Shown piece after piece: positions 1 through 7,237 of a DNA stretch of 28,977 nt (position 1 is the first letter of the stretch; each line of letters begins with the position of its first letter). The notes below the pieces were generated by a model. The model ran no database searches. It had not been told where the DNA came from and saw only the letters and a list, made by a program, of their open reading frames with translations. The position numbers and the translations under genes are program-made. The stretch lies in assembly GCA_964416925.1 (NCBI GenBank), contig CAYQFQ010000008.1:1-28977 (forward strand). The letters are read 5' to 3'. This stretch comes from CAYQFQ01 sp964416925 (GTDB lineage: Bacteria; Patescibacteriota; Minisyncoccia; Phycocordibacterales; GWA1-40-21).

Positions 1-80
1 AATATTTCTCTCTTATCAACCCCGCGATTGAAGATGTGATAAACTTCGTTGTTTACGAAAGGTGTTTTTCTTTGCCCCAT
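1..80 (-). CDS. REP-associated tyrosine transposase (Y1/IS200-like, RAYT), N-terminal fragment cut by the window edge
   Basis: Reading leftwards from the ATG at 80-78, the first 26 codons give MGQRKTPFVNNEVYHIFNRG followed by VDKREI. The phrase YHIFNRGVDKR is typical of the N-terminus of Y1-type single-strand DNA transposases of the RAYT group, which act on REP-like palindromes. The HUH and catalytic tyrosine motifs would lie beyond the window, so integrity cannot be judged. A possible -10 box (TACAAT, 99-94 on the minus strand) lies 13 nt upstream of the ATG. REP-like repeats elsewhere in the window (17633, 26048, 28869) fit the activity of such an enzyme. The family call rests on about 26 residues only. 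Confidence 0.7.
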   Translation of the reverse strand, partial: MGQRKTPFVNNEVYHIFNRGVDKREI

Positions 81-100
81 ATTTAATGTTGAAATTGTAT

Positions 101-125
101 CACTTGGAGGTTAAACCACCAAGTG
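101..125. repeat. Hairpin between RAYT and pcrA
   Basis: CACTTGG (101-107) pairs with CCAAGTG (119-125), with an inner GGT/ACC. There is no T-run, so it is not an obvious terminator for pcrA. A similar GGTTAAACCA core recurs at about 27877-27886. Confidence 0.4.
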
Positions 126-134
126 GATAATGGT

Positions 135-2081
135 TTACCACTCTAGGTAGACAATTTTTTCGCGATATTCAAAGTTTTCTTCTTCCAAAAATTCGGAATC
201 TATATCAGCGAAAAATTGTGATGGAAGACTCATTTGTTGTGAACCAAAAATCATTCTCATCTCTGCGCAAGTAAGAAAGATTTTTTTTCTAGCTCTGGTA
301 ATGGCAACATAAAAAAGCCTTCTCTCCTCTTCCATTTCTTCTGGAGTTTTTTCATCCTTACCTATCGCTTGATGAGGAAAGAGATCTTCTTCAAGTCCTG
401 TAATAAAAATATAATCATACTCAAGACCTTTCGATGCGTGGACCGTCATTAGTTTTACTGCCTTCTCATTTTTCTCTAACGAATCTTGGTCAGTAGTAAG
501 AGATGCTTCTTCCAAAAGTTTTTCTATGCCTTCAGGTTTCGGATAAACATCATACTTCACCGCAAGAGTTGCAAGCTCGCGCATGTTCTCAAGTCTTTCC
601 TTGTCTTCATCTCCCCCAGTTTGCAATTCTCGCTCTAGCCCGCTTTCTCTGATTATAAATTTAATAACTTCTGATGGTTTTTTATTTTCAGTTTCACTTT
701 TAATTCTCTTTAGAATAGAAAAGAAATCATTCACTTTTCCTTTAACCGCATCAGGTAAGGAATCTTTTTTGCCCTCGAAGATTTTCATCATTGTGACCTT
801 ACCTATTCCACGAGCTGGTACATTTATTATTCTCTTTAAGTCGCTTAAACTTTCTGGGTTAACAGAGGCACGCAAATAAGATAGAACATCTTTAACTTCC
901 TTTCTTTCGAAAAACTTTGTTCCCAAGACCTGGTATGGAACACTCATTGTAATGAAAGATTCTTCCAATACACGAGATTGAAAGTTAGCCCTATACAAGA
1001 CGGCAATTTCCTGTGGGTTAACGCCACTCTCTATTAGAGCCTTGGCTTTATTGGCTACAAACCTAGCTTCTTCGGTCTCGTTTAGACTTTTGCAGAATGT
1101 AAGCTTCTCTCCTTCCTCGTTTTTGGTAAAGAGATTCTTTTCTCTGCGCATTTTGTTTTTCTCGATAACTTTATTTGCGACGTTGAGAATGGTTTGTGTG
1201 GATCGATAATTTTCTTCAAGCAAAACAACCTTTGCTTTTGGATAATCTTTTTCAAAGTTCAATATGTTTTCTATGTTTGCACCTCTCCAAGAATAAATAT
1301 TTTGGTCAATATCTCCAACGACACAAATATTTTGACTTTTCTCGGCTAGTAGCCGGCTCATCATGTACTGAACTTTGTTTGTGTCTTGATATTCGTCGAT
1401 GTGAATATACTTCCAAATATTTTGGTAGTGTTCCAAGACATCTTTGTTTTCGTTTAATATTTTATAAGCTTTTAAAAGCAAATCATCAAAATCGAGGGCT
1501 TTTTCTTCTAAAAGTTTTTGCTCATAAATCGGCCAGACGCGTGCGACGACAGATGACATCGTGTATCCTTTCTTGTCCGCGTTTGTAGAATAATTTTCAG
1601 GCGTATTCAAGTTACTTTTCTCCATCGATATAGCAGAAATGATTTTGCCTGGCTCGTATTGCTTTGGATCTATATCAAGTTGTTTCAATGCGTCCTTAAT
1701 AAGTTTCTTTGAATCGCCCCTATCCATGATAGAGAAGTTTCGAGACACACCAATGATCCTGCTGTTCTCTTTTATTATATGGACACCAAGAGAATGGAAC
1801 GTACTAAGGAAAGGTCTCTCTGTCGAACTGATTGGAAAGTTAAGTGAAGTTTCTTCCGAGATTATTTTTTCCACCCTCTCTCTCATTTCCTTTGCTGCCT
1901 TATTAGTAAAAGTAATTGCAAGAATTTGATGTGGGGCTACCCCTTCTTTTATCAGATGTAAAATTCTATGAGTAATTGTTTTAGTTTTTCCTGCTCCGGC
2001 GCCGGCAATTATAAGTATTGGGCCGTCTTTTTGTAAGACAGCTTCGCGTTGCCTTTCGTTAAGTCCATCAAGATGATTCAT
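135..2081 (-). CDS. pcrA: ATP-dependent DNA helicase UvrD/PcrA family
   Basis: A 648-residue superfamily 1A 3'-5' helicase, which unwinds DNA in nucleotide-excision and mismatch repair and in fork maintenance. Visible motifs in order: Q motif (LNERQREAVL), Walker A AGAGAGKT at residues 26-33, Walker B HIDEYQDTN near 230, motif III (GDIDQNIYSWRGA), motif IV (LEENYRST), motif V (VHASKGLEYDYIF) and motif VI (EEERRLFYVAITRARKK). It is shorter than E. coli UvrD (about 720 residues) because it stops soon after motif VI and lacks the usual C-terminal extension. The start at 2081 is supported by a -10 box TATATT ending 6 nt upstream; there is no Shine-Dalgarno sequence. It is monocistronic, and the next gene is divergent. 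UvrD, PcrA and Rep cannot be told apart from sequence alone. Confidence 0.95.
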   Translation of the reverse strand: MNHLDGLNERQREAVLQKDGPILIIAGAGAGKTKTITHRILHLIKEGVAPHQILAITFTNKAAKEMRERVEKIISEETSLNFPISSTERPFLSTFHSLGVHIIKENSRIIGVSRNFSIMDRGDSKKLIKDALKQLDIDPKQYEPGKIISAISMEKSNLNTPENYSTNADKKGYTMSSVVARVWPIYEQKLLEEKALDFDDLLLKAYKILNENKDVLEHYQNIWKYIHIDEYQDTNKVQYMMSRLLAEKSQNICVVGDIDQNIYSWRGANIENILNFEKDYPKAKVVLLEENYRSTQTILNVANKVIEKNKMRREKNLFTKNEEGEKLTFCKSLNETEEARFVANKAKALIESGVNPQEIAVLYRANFQSRVLEESFITMSVPYQVLGTKFFERKEVKDVLSYLRASVNPESLSDLKRIINVPARGIGKVTMMKIFEGKKDSLPDAVKGKVNDFFSILKRIKSETENKKPSEVIKFIIRESGLERELQTGGDEDKERLENMRELATLAVKYDVYPKPEGIEKLLEEASLTTDQDSLEKNEKAVKLMTVHASKGLEYDYIFITGLEEDLFPHQAIGKDEKTPEEMEEERRLFYVAITRARKKIFLTCAEMRMIFGSQQMSLPSQFFADIDSEFLEEENFEYREKIVYLEW

Positions 2082-2445
2082 GGGCTAAATATAGCATGAA
2101 AACCTCAAGGCTCAGAGTCTAAAAATATGCTTATATATAGCCATATTAATCTCAATTTTAGGATAACATGTTGATAACTTTCTTGACTCCACCCCTCAAA
2201 AGGTTACCATTAAGGGGTTATACAGAAATACGGAAAAAAGTTGTTTTATGGCTCAGTAGAGCCATATCGATTATAGACAAGCCGAATCCCCTTAGCAAAA
2301 TAAGCATATTTCAGTAAAACCTCAAAAAGTTAGCCCAGATTGTAAGCAAAGCAGGGGTAAAACTAAAATATCGTTATTATTAGCCGTTTATACAAAATGG
2401 CTTCTTATTGCTGTTTTTCCAATTTTAATTACTGTTGCAAGCCCT
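2082..2445. other. Intergenic stretch between divergent pcrA and the LysM-M23 gene
   Basis: It holds the pcrA -10 box, a short hairpin at 2247-2266 (TATGGCTC / GAGCCATA) and, from 2296, an open frame continuous with the peptidase gene that encodes a hydrophobic segment but contains no ATG, GTG or TTG. No RNA gene is recognised. Confidence 0.5.
2088..2093 (-). promoter_or_regulatory. -10 box of pcrA (leaderless arrangement)
   Basis: TATATT on the minus strand, with exactly 6 nt to the ATG, predicts transcription starting at the A of the start codon. Confidence 0.6.
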
Positions 2446-3423
2446 ATGACTACAAGAGCAGGGGTTTTTTCTTTCTTTGCTGATCTATTCGCAGGAAAAT
2501 CAGTAAAAGCTGAAGCTACTGTTGTAGAAGGTAATTCACAAACAATGCAACTGTTGCAAAGCTCACCTTCCCCTATCAACGTAAACTCTATTGGAGGTGG
2601 AGACATAAACATAGTTGAAGGAGATGCACTTTTGTCTGAAAATGGCCCATCTGGAACTGTTGCTGACATAGATGATTCAGTTACGAACGGAACAATTAGT
2701 AGATATATAGTGAGAAAGGGAGATACACTGTCTTCAGTTGCTAAAATGTTTGGTGTTTCAACAAATACAATTATTTGGGCAAATGAAATAAGCGGAAAGA
2801 ATATAAAGGAGGGACAAGTTTTGGTTATTTTGCCTGTCTCTGGAGTCATTCATACAGTCATTAAAGGTGAAACACTTAGTTCTATTGCAAAGAAATATAA
2901 AGGTGACTTAAACGAAATATTACAATTTAACTCTTTGGATAAAGACTCAAAGCTAGCTTTAGGTGATACTATTATTATTCCTGATGGTGAAGCAGGCGCA
3001 AGAGTCTCAACTTCAAATACAAAACTCACCGCTGGTGCAACATCACTTATAAAAGGTACAGATAGTGTTCCATCTTTCCCTGGTTATTATATGTTACCTA
3101 TATCGGGTGGTAGAAAGACACAGGGTCTCCATGGATATAATGCCGTTGACTATGCAATTCCAGTTGGATCTTCACTCGTTGCGGCTGCTGATGGAGAAGT
3201 CGTTATTGCAAAGACAACAGGGTGGAACGGAGGTTATGCAGAATACATTGTTATTTCTCATGCTAATGGTTCACAGACTGTTTATGGTCACTTGAGTGCT
3301 GTCTATGTGACTCCTGGGCAGAAAGTATATAAGGGTCAGTTAATCGGCCTTACTGGAAACTCTGGTAACTCAACTGGTCCACACTTACATTTTGAGATTC
3401 GTGGTGCAAAGAATCCATTTTAA
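2446..3423 (+). CDS. LysM-domain M23 family metallopeptidase (murein endopeptidase)
   Basis: A likely secreted or membrane-anchored peptidoglycan hydrolase. Counting from the ATG at 2446 (325 residues), two LysM repeats lie at about 87-130 (YIVRKGDTLSSVAKMFGVS) and 136-179 (HTVIKGETLSSIAKKYKG). An M23/LytM domain follows at about 215-325, with H229 and D235 (LHGYNAVDYA), H282 (YGHL) and the HLHFE motif H313/H315, the usual zinc and catalytic residues. H229-D235 is two residues wider than the classic HxGxD. The annotated ATG is the first canonical start, but the same frame is open from 2296 and codes just upstream for WLLIAVFPILITVASP, a good signal or membrane segment. The real N-terminus therefore probably lies upstream, at an unusual start or behind a sequence error. 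A bidirectional terminator follows. Confidence 0.9.
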   Translation: MTTRAGVFSFFADLFAGKSVKAEATVVEGNSQTMQLLQSSPSPINVNSIGGGDINIVEGDALLSENGPSGTVADIDDSVTNGTISRYIVRKGDTLSSVAKMFGVSTNTIIWANEISGKNIKEGQVLVILPVSGVIHTVIKGETLSSIAKKYKGDLNEILQFNSLDKDSKLALGDTIIIPDGEAGARVSTSNTKLTAGATSLIKGTDSVPSFPGYYMLPISGGRKTQGLHGYNAVDYAIPVGSSLVAAADGEVVIAKTTGWNGGYAEYIVISHANGSQTVYGHLSAVYVTPGQKVYKGQLIGLTGNSGNSTGPHLHFEIRGAKNPF

Positions 3424-3434
3424 TATTTGCCCAT

Positions 3435-3466
3435 AAAAAATCCCGCACTTTGCGGGGTTTTTTATT
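3435..3466. terminator. Bidirectional terminator between the M23 gene and the convergent hydrolase gene
   Basis: Stem CCCGCA (3442-3447) / TGCGGG (3451-3456), with an A-run before and a T-run after, so it can work for both converging genes. Confidence 0.8.
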
Positions 3467-3473
3467 AAAAACT

Positions 3474-5213
3474 CTATCGAATGCAATGTACATAATTTAC
3501 ACCATATTCCAGATCAGAATACCCAATTTGACCTGTGGACATCAATACTTCGTAAGCATACGAAATTCCATCCCAGCCAACCCACGTTGTCCCAGACCAG
3601 TAATGGTTTCCATACCAACTGGAAGGTTTACCATTGTTATTCGAATAAATATTAACTAACTCATCCTTTGTCGGTAATCTCCACATTGTTCCAGGCTTTG
3701 ATCCTCCTATTGTTGGAAGATTCTGACAATAAGATTTTCCTGTATTCCAGTCCGTTTGCCCTCCTGGACGGTCAGAATTGTATAACTCAGGTCCACAAAT
3801 TTGGCTCAAAACAGGACTTCCTCCGACACAACCAGTTGGCAATGAAGCTGATACTGTGTGTGTCTGTGTCCCACTTGCTGGGCAAATTGTTGGGGTCCAA
3901 GGGGAATAAGTAAAAGAGGTACATGTCACTGGGGGGACATAAGTACAACCCTGACTTAAAACAGGAGTTCCACTACAGCCCGTTGGTATTCTACTTGTTT
4001 CTGTGTGTGTTTGTATTCCGCTTGCTGGACAAATTGCTGGTGTCCAAGGAGAATAAGTGAAAGATGTGCAAGCCGGAGTACATGTTCTTGTGAGAATTGG
4101 GTTGCCTCCTGTACAACCACTAGGCGATGAAGCTAATATTGTGTGTGTCTGTGTCCCACTTGCTGGACAAGCTGTGGGGGTCCAAGGAGAATAGGAAAAA
4201 GTTGTGCAGGAAGGGGTACAATTTTGTGTTAAAACAGGTTCTGTTCCCGGGCAAATATCTGGAGAGGAGGTTAAGATGGTTCGGGTTTGTGTTCCCTTAA
4301 TGGTGCACGTTGACCATGGACTATAAGTAAATGCACTTTGACTTAAAATAGGATTGCCACCAACACAACCAATAGGAGATGAAGATGCTACGGTTCGTGT
4401 TTGTAACCCGTCTATATTACAAGAAGACCATTCGTTGTAGCCAAAAGAATCACAGACTATAGGTTTTTTGTCTGGGCAGTTAGTCATTGCCCAGTTATAT
4501 ATTCCATTCAAGACTTCAGGTTTTGTTTCAAATAAAACATGTCCCTTTGTTGTTTCGGCATTTTTCTTTTTCAGTCCATTCGTCCAGTCTATGATCTTGC
4601 TTGAAGAGGCAATTCTATTATTTTTTGCTCTAGTTATTTGGGCACCATTGGCAGCTTGTCCGATATAAGCAAAATCGGGGAAAATCCTAAGCCATTCAGG
4701 TGCCATATATCCTGCGTTGTATGGTGGGTCGTAAAGCAAATAGGAAACATTTTGACTATTTACCCCGGTATAAGGATAATTATAAGCACCAATGGCGGCA
4801 ATTGAATGGGCTGAGACTAAGATTTTTGCGTTTTTGCTATAAGTATAAATAACCGCAAGAATTTCGAGATTTATATTATTTCCGTTTGTTTTTGCGTAGT
4901 TTGATTTTGGTATTGTATGGTAGGTGATGTCCTTCCCGTTATTTATGGCCCTCTGAATCTTTTTTTCTACTGCACTTGAAAATGAACCTGTTGATCCATA
5001 TCCATTTGCAATAATTATTGCACATTTATTTGTGGTACCCTTGCTACTCTGTGTATTTGAAGAAATAATCGCATTACCCCATTCAGAAGATAAGATGGCC
5101 GTAGTAAGAGAACTCCAACCAACTCTGCTAATGTATTTGTGGTTATAGATAGAAAAGAGAACTAGAGAGGTAAAAATAAAAAATAAACCTACGTAGAGCA
5201 AAATCTTATTCAT
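3474..5213 (-). CDS. Membrane-anchored surface protein: hydrolase-like domain, five TSP-like repeats, DUF1566/Lcl-type C-terminus
   Basis: 579 residues in three parts. (1) An N-terminal membrane anchor (about 4-23) and a domain at about 60-246 shared with the protein at 5820-7166. The shared domain has ANGYGSTGSFS (69-79), a nucleophile-elbow-like AHSIA with S137, YDPPYN with D162 and GHVLF with H225, in the Ser-Asp-His order of alpha/beta hydrolases. (2) Five Cys-rich repeats of about 40 residues (about 252-475), each with the plan Y-x-x-W-x-x-C-x2-4-G-x-Q-T-x-T and a GC-GG-P-x-L end, resembling thrombospondin type 1 or adhesin repeats. (3) A C-terminal domain (about 478-579; MWRLPTKDELVNIY, HYWSGTTW) like DUF1566/Lcl adhesin modules. 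Surface attachment is an inference, and catalysis is unproven. Confidence 0.75.
   Translation of the reverse strand: MNKILLYVGLFFIFTSLVLFSIYNHKYISRVGWSSLTTAILSSEWGNAIISSNTQSSKGTTNKCAIIIANGYGSTGSFSSAVEKKIQRAINNGKDITYHTIPKSNYAKTNGNNINLEILAVIYTYSKNAKILVSAHSIAAIGAYNYPYTGVNSQNVSYLLYDPPYNAGYMAPEWLRIFPDFAYIGQAANGAQITRAKNNRIASSSKIIDWTNGLKKKNAETTKGHVLFETKPEVLNGIYNWAMTNCPDKKPIVCDSFGYNEWSSCNIDGLQTRTVASSSPIGCVGGNPILSQSAFTYSPWSTCTIKGTQTRTILTSSPDICPGTEPVLTQNCTPSCTTFSYSPWTPTACPASGTQTHTILASSPSGCTGGNPILTRTCTPACTSFTYSPWTPAICPASGIQTHTETSRIPTGCSGTPVLSQGCTYVPPVTCTSFTYSPWTPTICPASGTQTHTVSASLPTGCVGGSPVLSQICGPELYNSDRPGGQTDWNTGKSYCQNLPTIGGSKPGTMWRLPTKDELVNIYSNNNGKPSSWYGNHYWSGTTWVGWDGISYAYEVLMSTGQIGYSDLEYGVNYVHCIR
3800..4450 (-). 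repeat. Tandem coding repeats (five TSP-like units) inside the surface protein gene
   Basis: Five units of about 115-130 nt each encode variants of FTYSPWTPTICPASGTQTHT. The three middle and last units are the most alike at DNA level, so this is a likely site of copy-number change. Confidence 0.7.
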
Positions 5214-5246
5214 ATTTTCTGTTGTTAAAATTGATGACTCAAGTAA

Positions 5247-5252
5247 ATTATA
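5247..5252 (-). promoter_or_regulatory. Extended -10 box of the surface hydrolase gene
   Basis: TGCTATAAT on the minus strand (TGn extended -10), 33 nt upstream of the ATG at 5213. Confidence 0.5.
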
Positions 5253-5271
5253 GCATAATGTTATATATGAG

Positions 5272-5313
5272 AAAAAGTGGGTTTTGGGGAAGCTTCCCCA
5301 AAACCCGCTTTTT
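5272..5313. terminator. 42-nt perfect palindrome between divergent genes
   Basis: An A5 run, GTGGGTTTTGGGGAA and its reverse complement centred on AAGCTT (5290-5295), then a T5 run. It has the form of a bidirectional terminator, yet it lies upstream of two divergent genes. Confidence 0.6.
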
Positions 5314-5331
5314 GTTTACCCAACAAAAAGA

Positions 5332-5337
5332 TATAAT
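5332..5337 (+). promoter_or_regulatory. -10 box of the C39 peptidase gene (leaderless arrangement)
   Basis: TATAAT ending exactly 6 nt before the ATG at 5344. It also supports 5344 over any upstream start. Confidence 0.65.
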
Positions 5338-5343
5338 GTGCTT

Positions 5344-5781
5344 ATGCTAAAAATAAAACTTTTCCAACAAACAAAAGGTTTCTGTGGGCCGTCATCACTT
5401 CGAATGATCTTGGATTTTTATGGAATAAAGAAAACAGAAAAAGAAGTTGCAGATATTATCGGTGCTACTAAAGACGGTTGTTCTACAGATAAAGTTGTTT
5501 CTGCGATTAAGAAATTTGGATTCAAAGTTGAATATAAAGTTGGGTCAGATATATCTGAGTTGGAAAAACTAACTAATAAAGGAATTCCTGTAATAATTTA
5601 CTGGACAAGACACGGTGGTGGACACTTTTCAGTTGTATATGGAGTAAAAAATAATAGAGTGTATATTGCAGATCCAAAGCTTAAAAGAAAAACTAGTTTG
5701 GACATAAAAACATTTTTACCTATTTGGGATGATCCTGATACGGAAGATGAAAGAGAAATGATTGCTGGCATCAAAATATAA
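5344..5781 (+). CDS. Stand-alone C39-like papain-fold cysteine peptidase
   Basis: 145 residues. Seen: Q8/Q9 followed by FCGPSS with the likely nucleophile C14, GGGHFSVVYG with H94, and YIADP with D110. This is the Gln-Cys-His-Asp order of peptidase family C39 (bacteriocin-processing double-glycine peptidases and related stand-alone C39_2 proteins). Length matches an isolated C39 domain, and there is no transporter fusion, signal peptide or membrane segment. I use the ATG at 5344 because a consensus TATAAT ends 6 nt upstream and the sequence before it is the 5272-5313 palindrome. It sits between two paralogous hydrolase-like genes, convergent with the second and sharing its terminator. Substrate unknown; no double-glycine leader peptide was found nearby. 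Confidence 0.8.
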   Translation: MLKIKLFQQTKGFCGPSSLRMILDFYGIKKTEKEVADIIGATKDGCSTDKVVSAIKKFGFKVEYKVGSDISELEKLTNKGIPVIIYWTRHGGGHFSVVYGVKNNRVYIADPKLKRKTSLDIKTFLPIWDDPDTEDEREMIAGIKI

Positions 5782-5788
5782 AAACAAA

Positions 5789-5817
5789 AAAAAGCCTGAG
5801 AAAATTCTCAGGCTTTT
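5789..5817. terminator. Bidirectional terminator between the C39 gene and the second hydrolase gene
   Basis: Stem AAGCCTGAGAA (5792-5802) / TTCTCAGGCTT (5805-5815) with an A-run on the left and a T-run on the right; it fills the 38-nt gap between convergent genes. Confidence 0.85.
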
Positions 5818-5819
5818 TC

Positions 5820-7166
5820 CTATTTTAATTCAGCGCCTCCCCACTCGATAACCGTAAATCCTTTTCTTTCAAACGATTTTATTTCTTGCTCTTTAATTTG
5901 TATTGGTTCCTCGATTGGCTTGTAAACCATGAATATTCTTAATATAGAATCTGGTTTTGGCATAATAGTTAATGGTGCAACATCTGTATATTCCTTGTCG
6001 GAAAAATGAATTAGATTATAGGCATTATCTTTCATTTTTGGATACCAGTAAACTATAAATTCATTGTATTCTTTTGGAGTTAGTCCTAGATTAGAAAGAG
6101 TCTTTTGTAGGAAGTCTACTGTGTTTGTACCTTTTACAACGAAACCACTTGATAAGTCATATTTAATTTCTTCACTCGGTACACCCTCCCAAAATATGTA
6201 ACTGTATTCTTTCCCGTCAGAGTTTATTATTGTTCCGTCTGGATGAGCCGTGACTTCCCAACCTTTTATATCATAATTATATTCTGGATAATCAGCGATT
6301 AACTCTCCTTTGTAATCAAGCTGAACATAAATTTTTTCTACTTCGGTTGGATAAAGATAAATTACCGGTTTGTCGTGTGCTGGTGGCGGAACATATGGTA
6401 TATAAGGAGTTCCTCCACTTATGTGTCGTGGACAATAATTTATCGCCCAATTAGAAACACCCGCAAGATTTGTATAGTTATTAGACCCTTCAAACGTAAC
6501 GTGTTTTTTTTCTACTTCAAGATTCGCTTTTTTCTGCGCTACTGTTCGGAACGGCGGAATCCCTGACATTTTATATCCATCAGTCCATTTTACTGTGTTG
6601 AAATAGTTTGCGATCCCTGACTTTTTTGCTGCAGTTATTTCTCCTCCGTTGGCGACATATTTCAAAAAACCTGCACTTGGAAGAAGTCTAATAAATTCTG
6701 GCGTCAGAAAACCAGCTGCATTGTAAGGTGGATCATACAATAAATAAGTGACATTGTTTGTGTATGGACCAGAATATTTATAATTCCACGCTCCAATAGC
6801 AGCAATCGAATGGGCGGTTACCAGTATTTTGGTGTTTTTATCTTTGGAGAGAGTTTCAGTGATTTTTTTATTGATCGCCTGTCCGTTTATTTTTGCACTA
6901 TCAGATTGTGGTATTGTATAAAATATTTTATCTATGTTGTCACACTTAATATTCTGAAGATTTTTTTTAACCGCATCGCTGAAAGACCCTGTGGAACCGT
7001 ATCCGTTTGCAGTAATTATGAGAACCTTATTGTTAGTATTCATTGGTAGGGATACGTTTGCTGTGTCATTTAGACCCCCTTTATAGTTTAAAAAAATAAA
7101 ATTTATTAAGACCACAAAGCCTGTCCCACCCAAAATTATTCCTGTCTTTATTAAAATATTTTTCAT
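5820..7166 (-). CDS. Membrane-anchored hydrolase-like protein, paralogue of the 3474-5213 product, with a different C-terminal domain
   Basis: 448 residues. An N-terminal hydrophobic anchor (about 5-27) is followed by the domain shared with its neighbour (about 47-245): TANGYGSTGSFS, ILVTAHSIAAIG with S120, YLLYDPPYNA with D145 and KHVTFE with H222. A proline-rich linker (about 250-264) leads to a C-terminal domain beginning KPVIYLYPTEVEKIYVQLDY, containing GWEVTAHPDG and FWEGV. This KPVIYLYP module is one I associate with uncharacterised surface proteins; I cannot name its function. The shared domain with two different C-terminal modules suggests an envelope enzyme whose C-terminus gives binding specificity (inference). 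A -10 box TATAAT lies 35 nt upstream. Confidence 0.7.
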   Translation of the reverse strand: MKNILIKTGIILGGTGFVVLINFIFLNYKGGLNDTANVSLPMNTNNKVLIITANGYGSTGSFSDAVKKNLQNIKCDNIDKIFYTIPQSDSAKINGQAINKKITETLSKDKNTKILVTAHSIAAIGAWNYKYSGPYTNNVTYLLYDPPYNAAGFLTPEFIRLLPSAGFLKYVANGGEITAAKKSGIANYFNTVKWTDGYKMSGIPPFRTVAQKKANLEVEKKHVTFEGSNNYTNLAGVSNWAINYCPRHISGGTPYIPYVPPPAHDKPVIYLYPTEVEKIYVQLDYKGELIADYPEYNYDIKGWEVTAHPDGTIINSDGKEYSYIFWEGVPSEEIKYDLSSGFVVKGTNTVDFLQKTLSNLGLTPKEYNEFIVYWYPKMKDNAYNLIHFSDKEYTDVAPLTIMPKPDSILRIFMVYKPIEEPIQIKEQEIKSFERKGFTVIEWGGAELK

Positions 7167-7201
7167 TAGTTATAATTACGGATTAATAAGATTACGTAAT
7201 T

Positions 7202-7207
7202 ATTATA
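7202..7207 (-). promoter_or_regulatory. -10 box of the second hydrolase gene
   Basis: TATAAT on the minus strand, 35 nt before the ATG at 7166. A weaker TATAAC lies 5 nt before the ATG. Confidence 0.4.
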
Positions 7208-7237
7208 CTATATATCATTGATTAAAATAATGAATTA

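Noticed and set aside
2397..2399. ATG as start of the M23 gene
   Set aside because: It is out of frame with the peptidase and would need a one-base shift immediately after it.
2388..2849. Minus-strand frame of 153 codons opposite the LysM region
   Set aside because: Antisense to a clear LysM-M23 gene, with no promoter and atypical composition.
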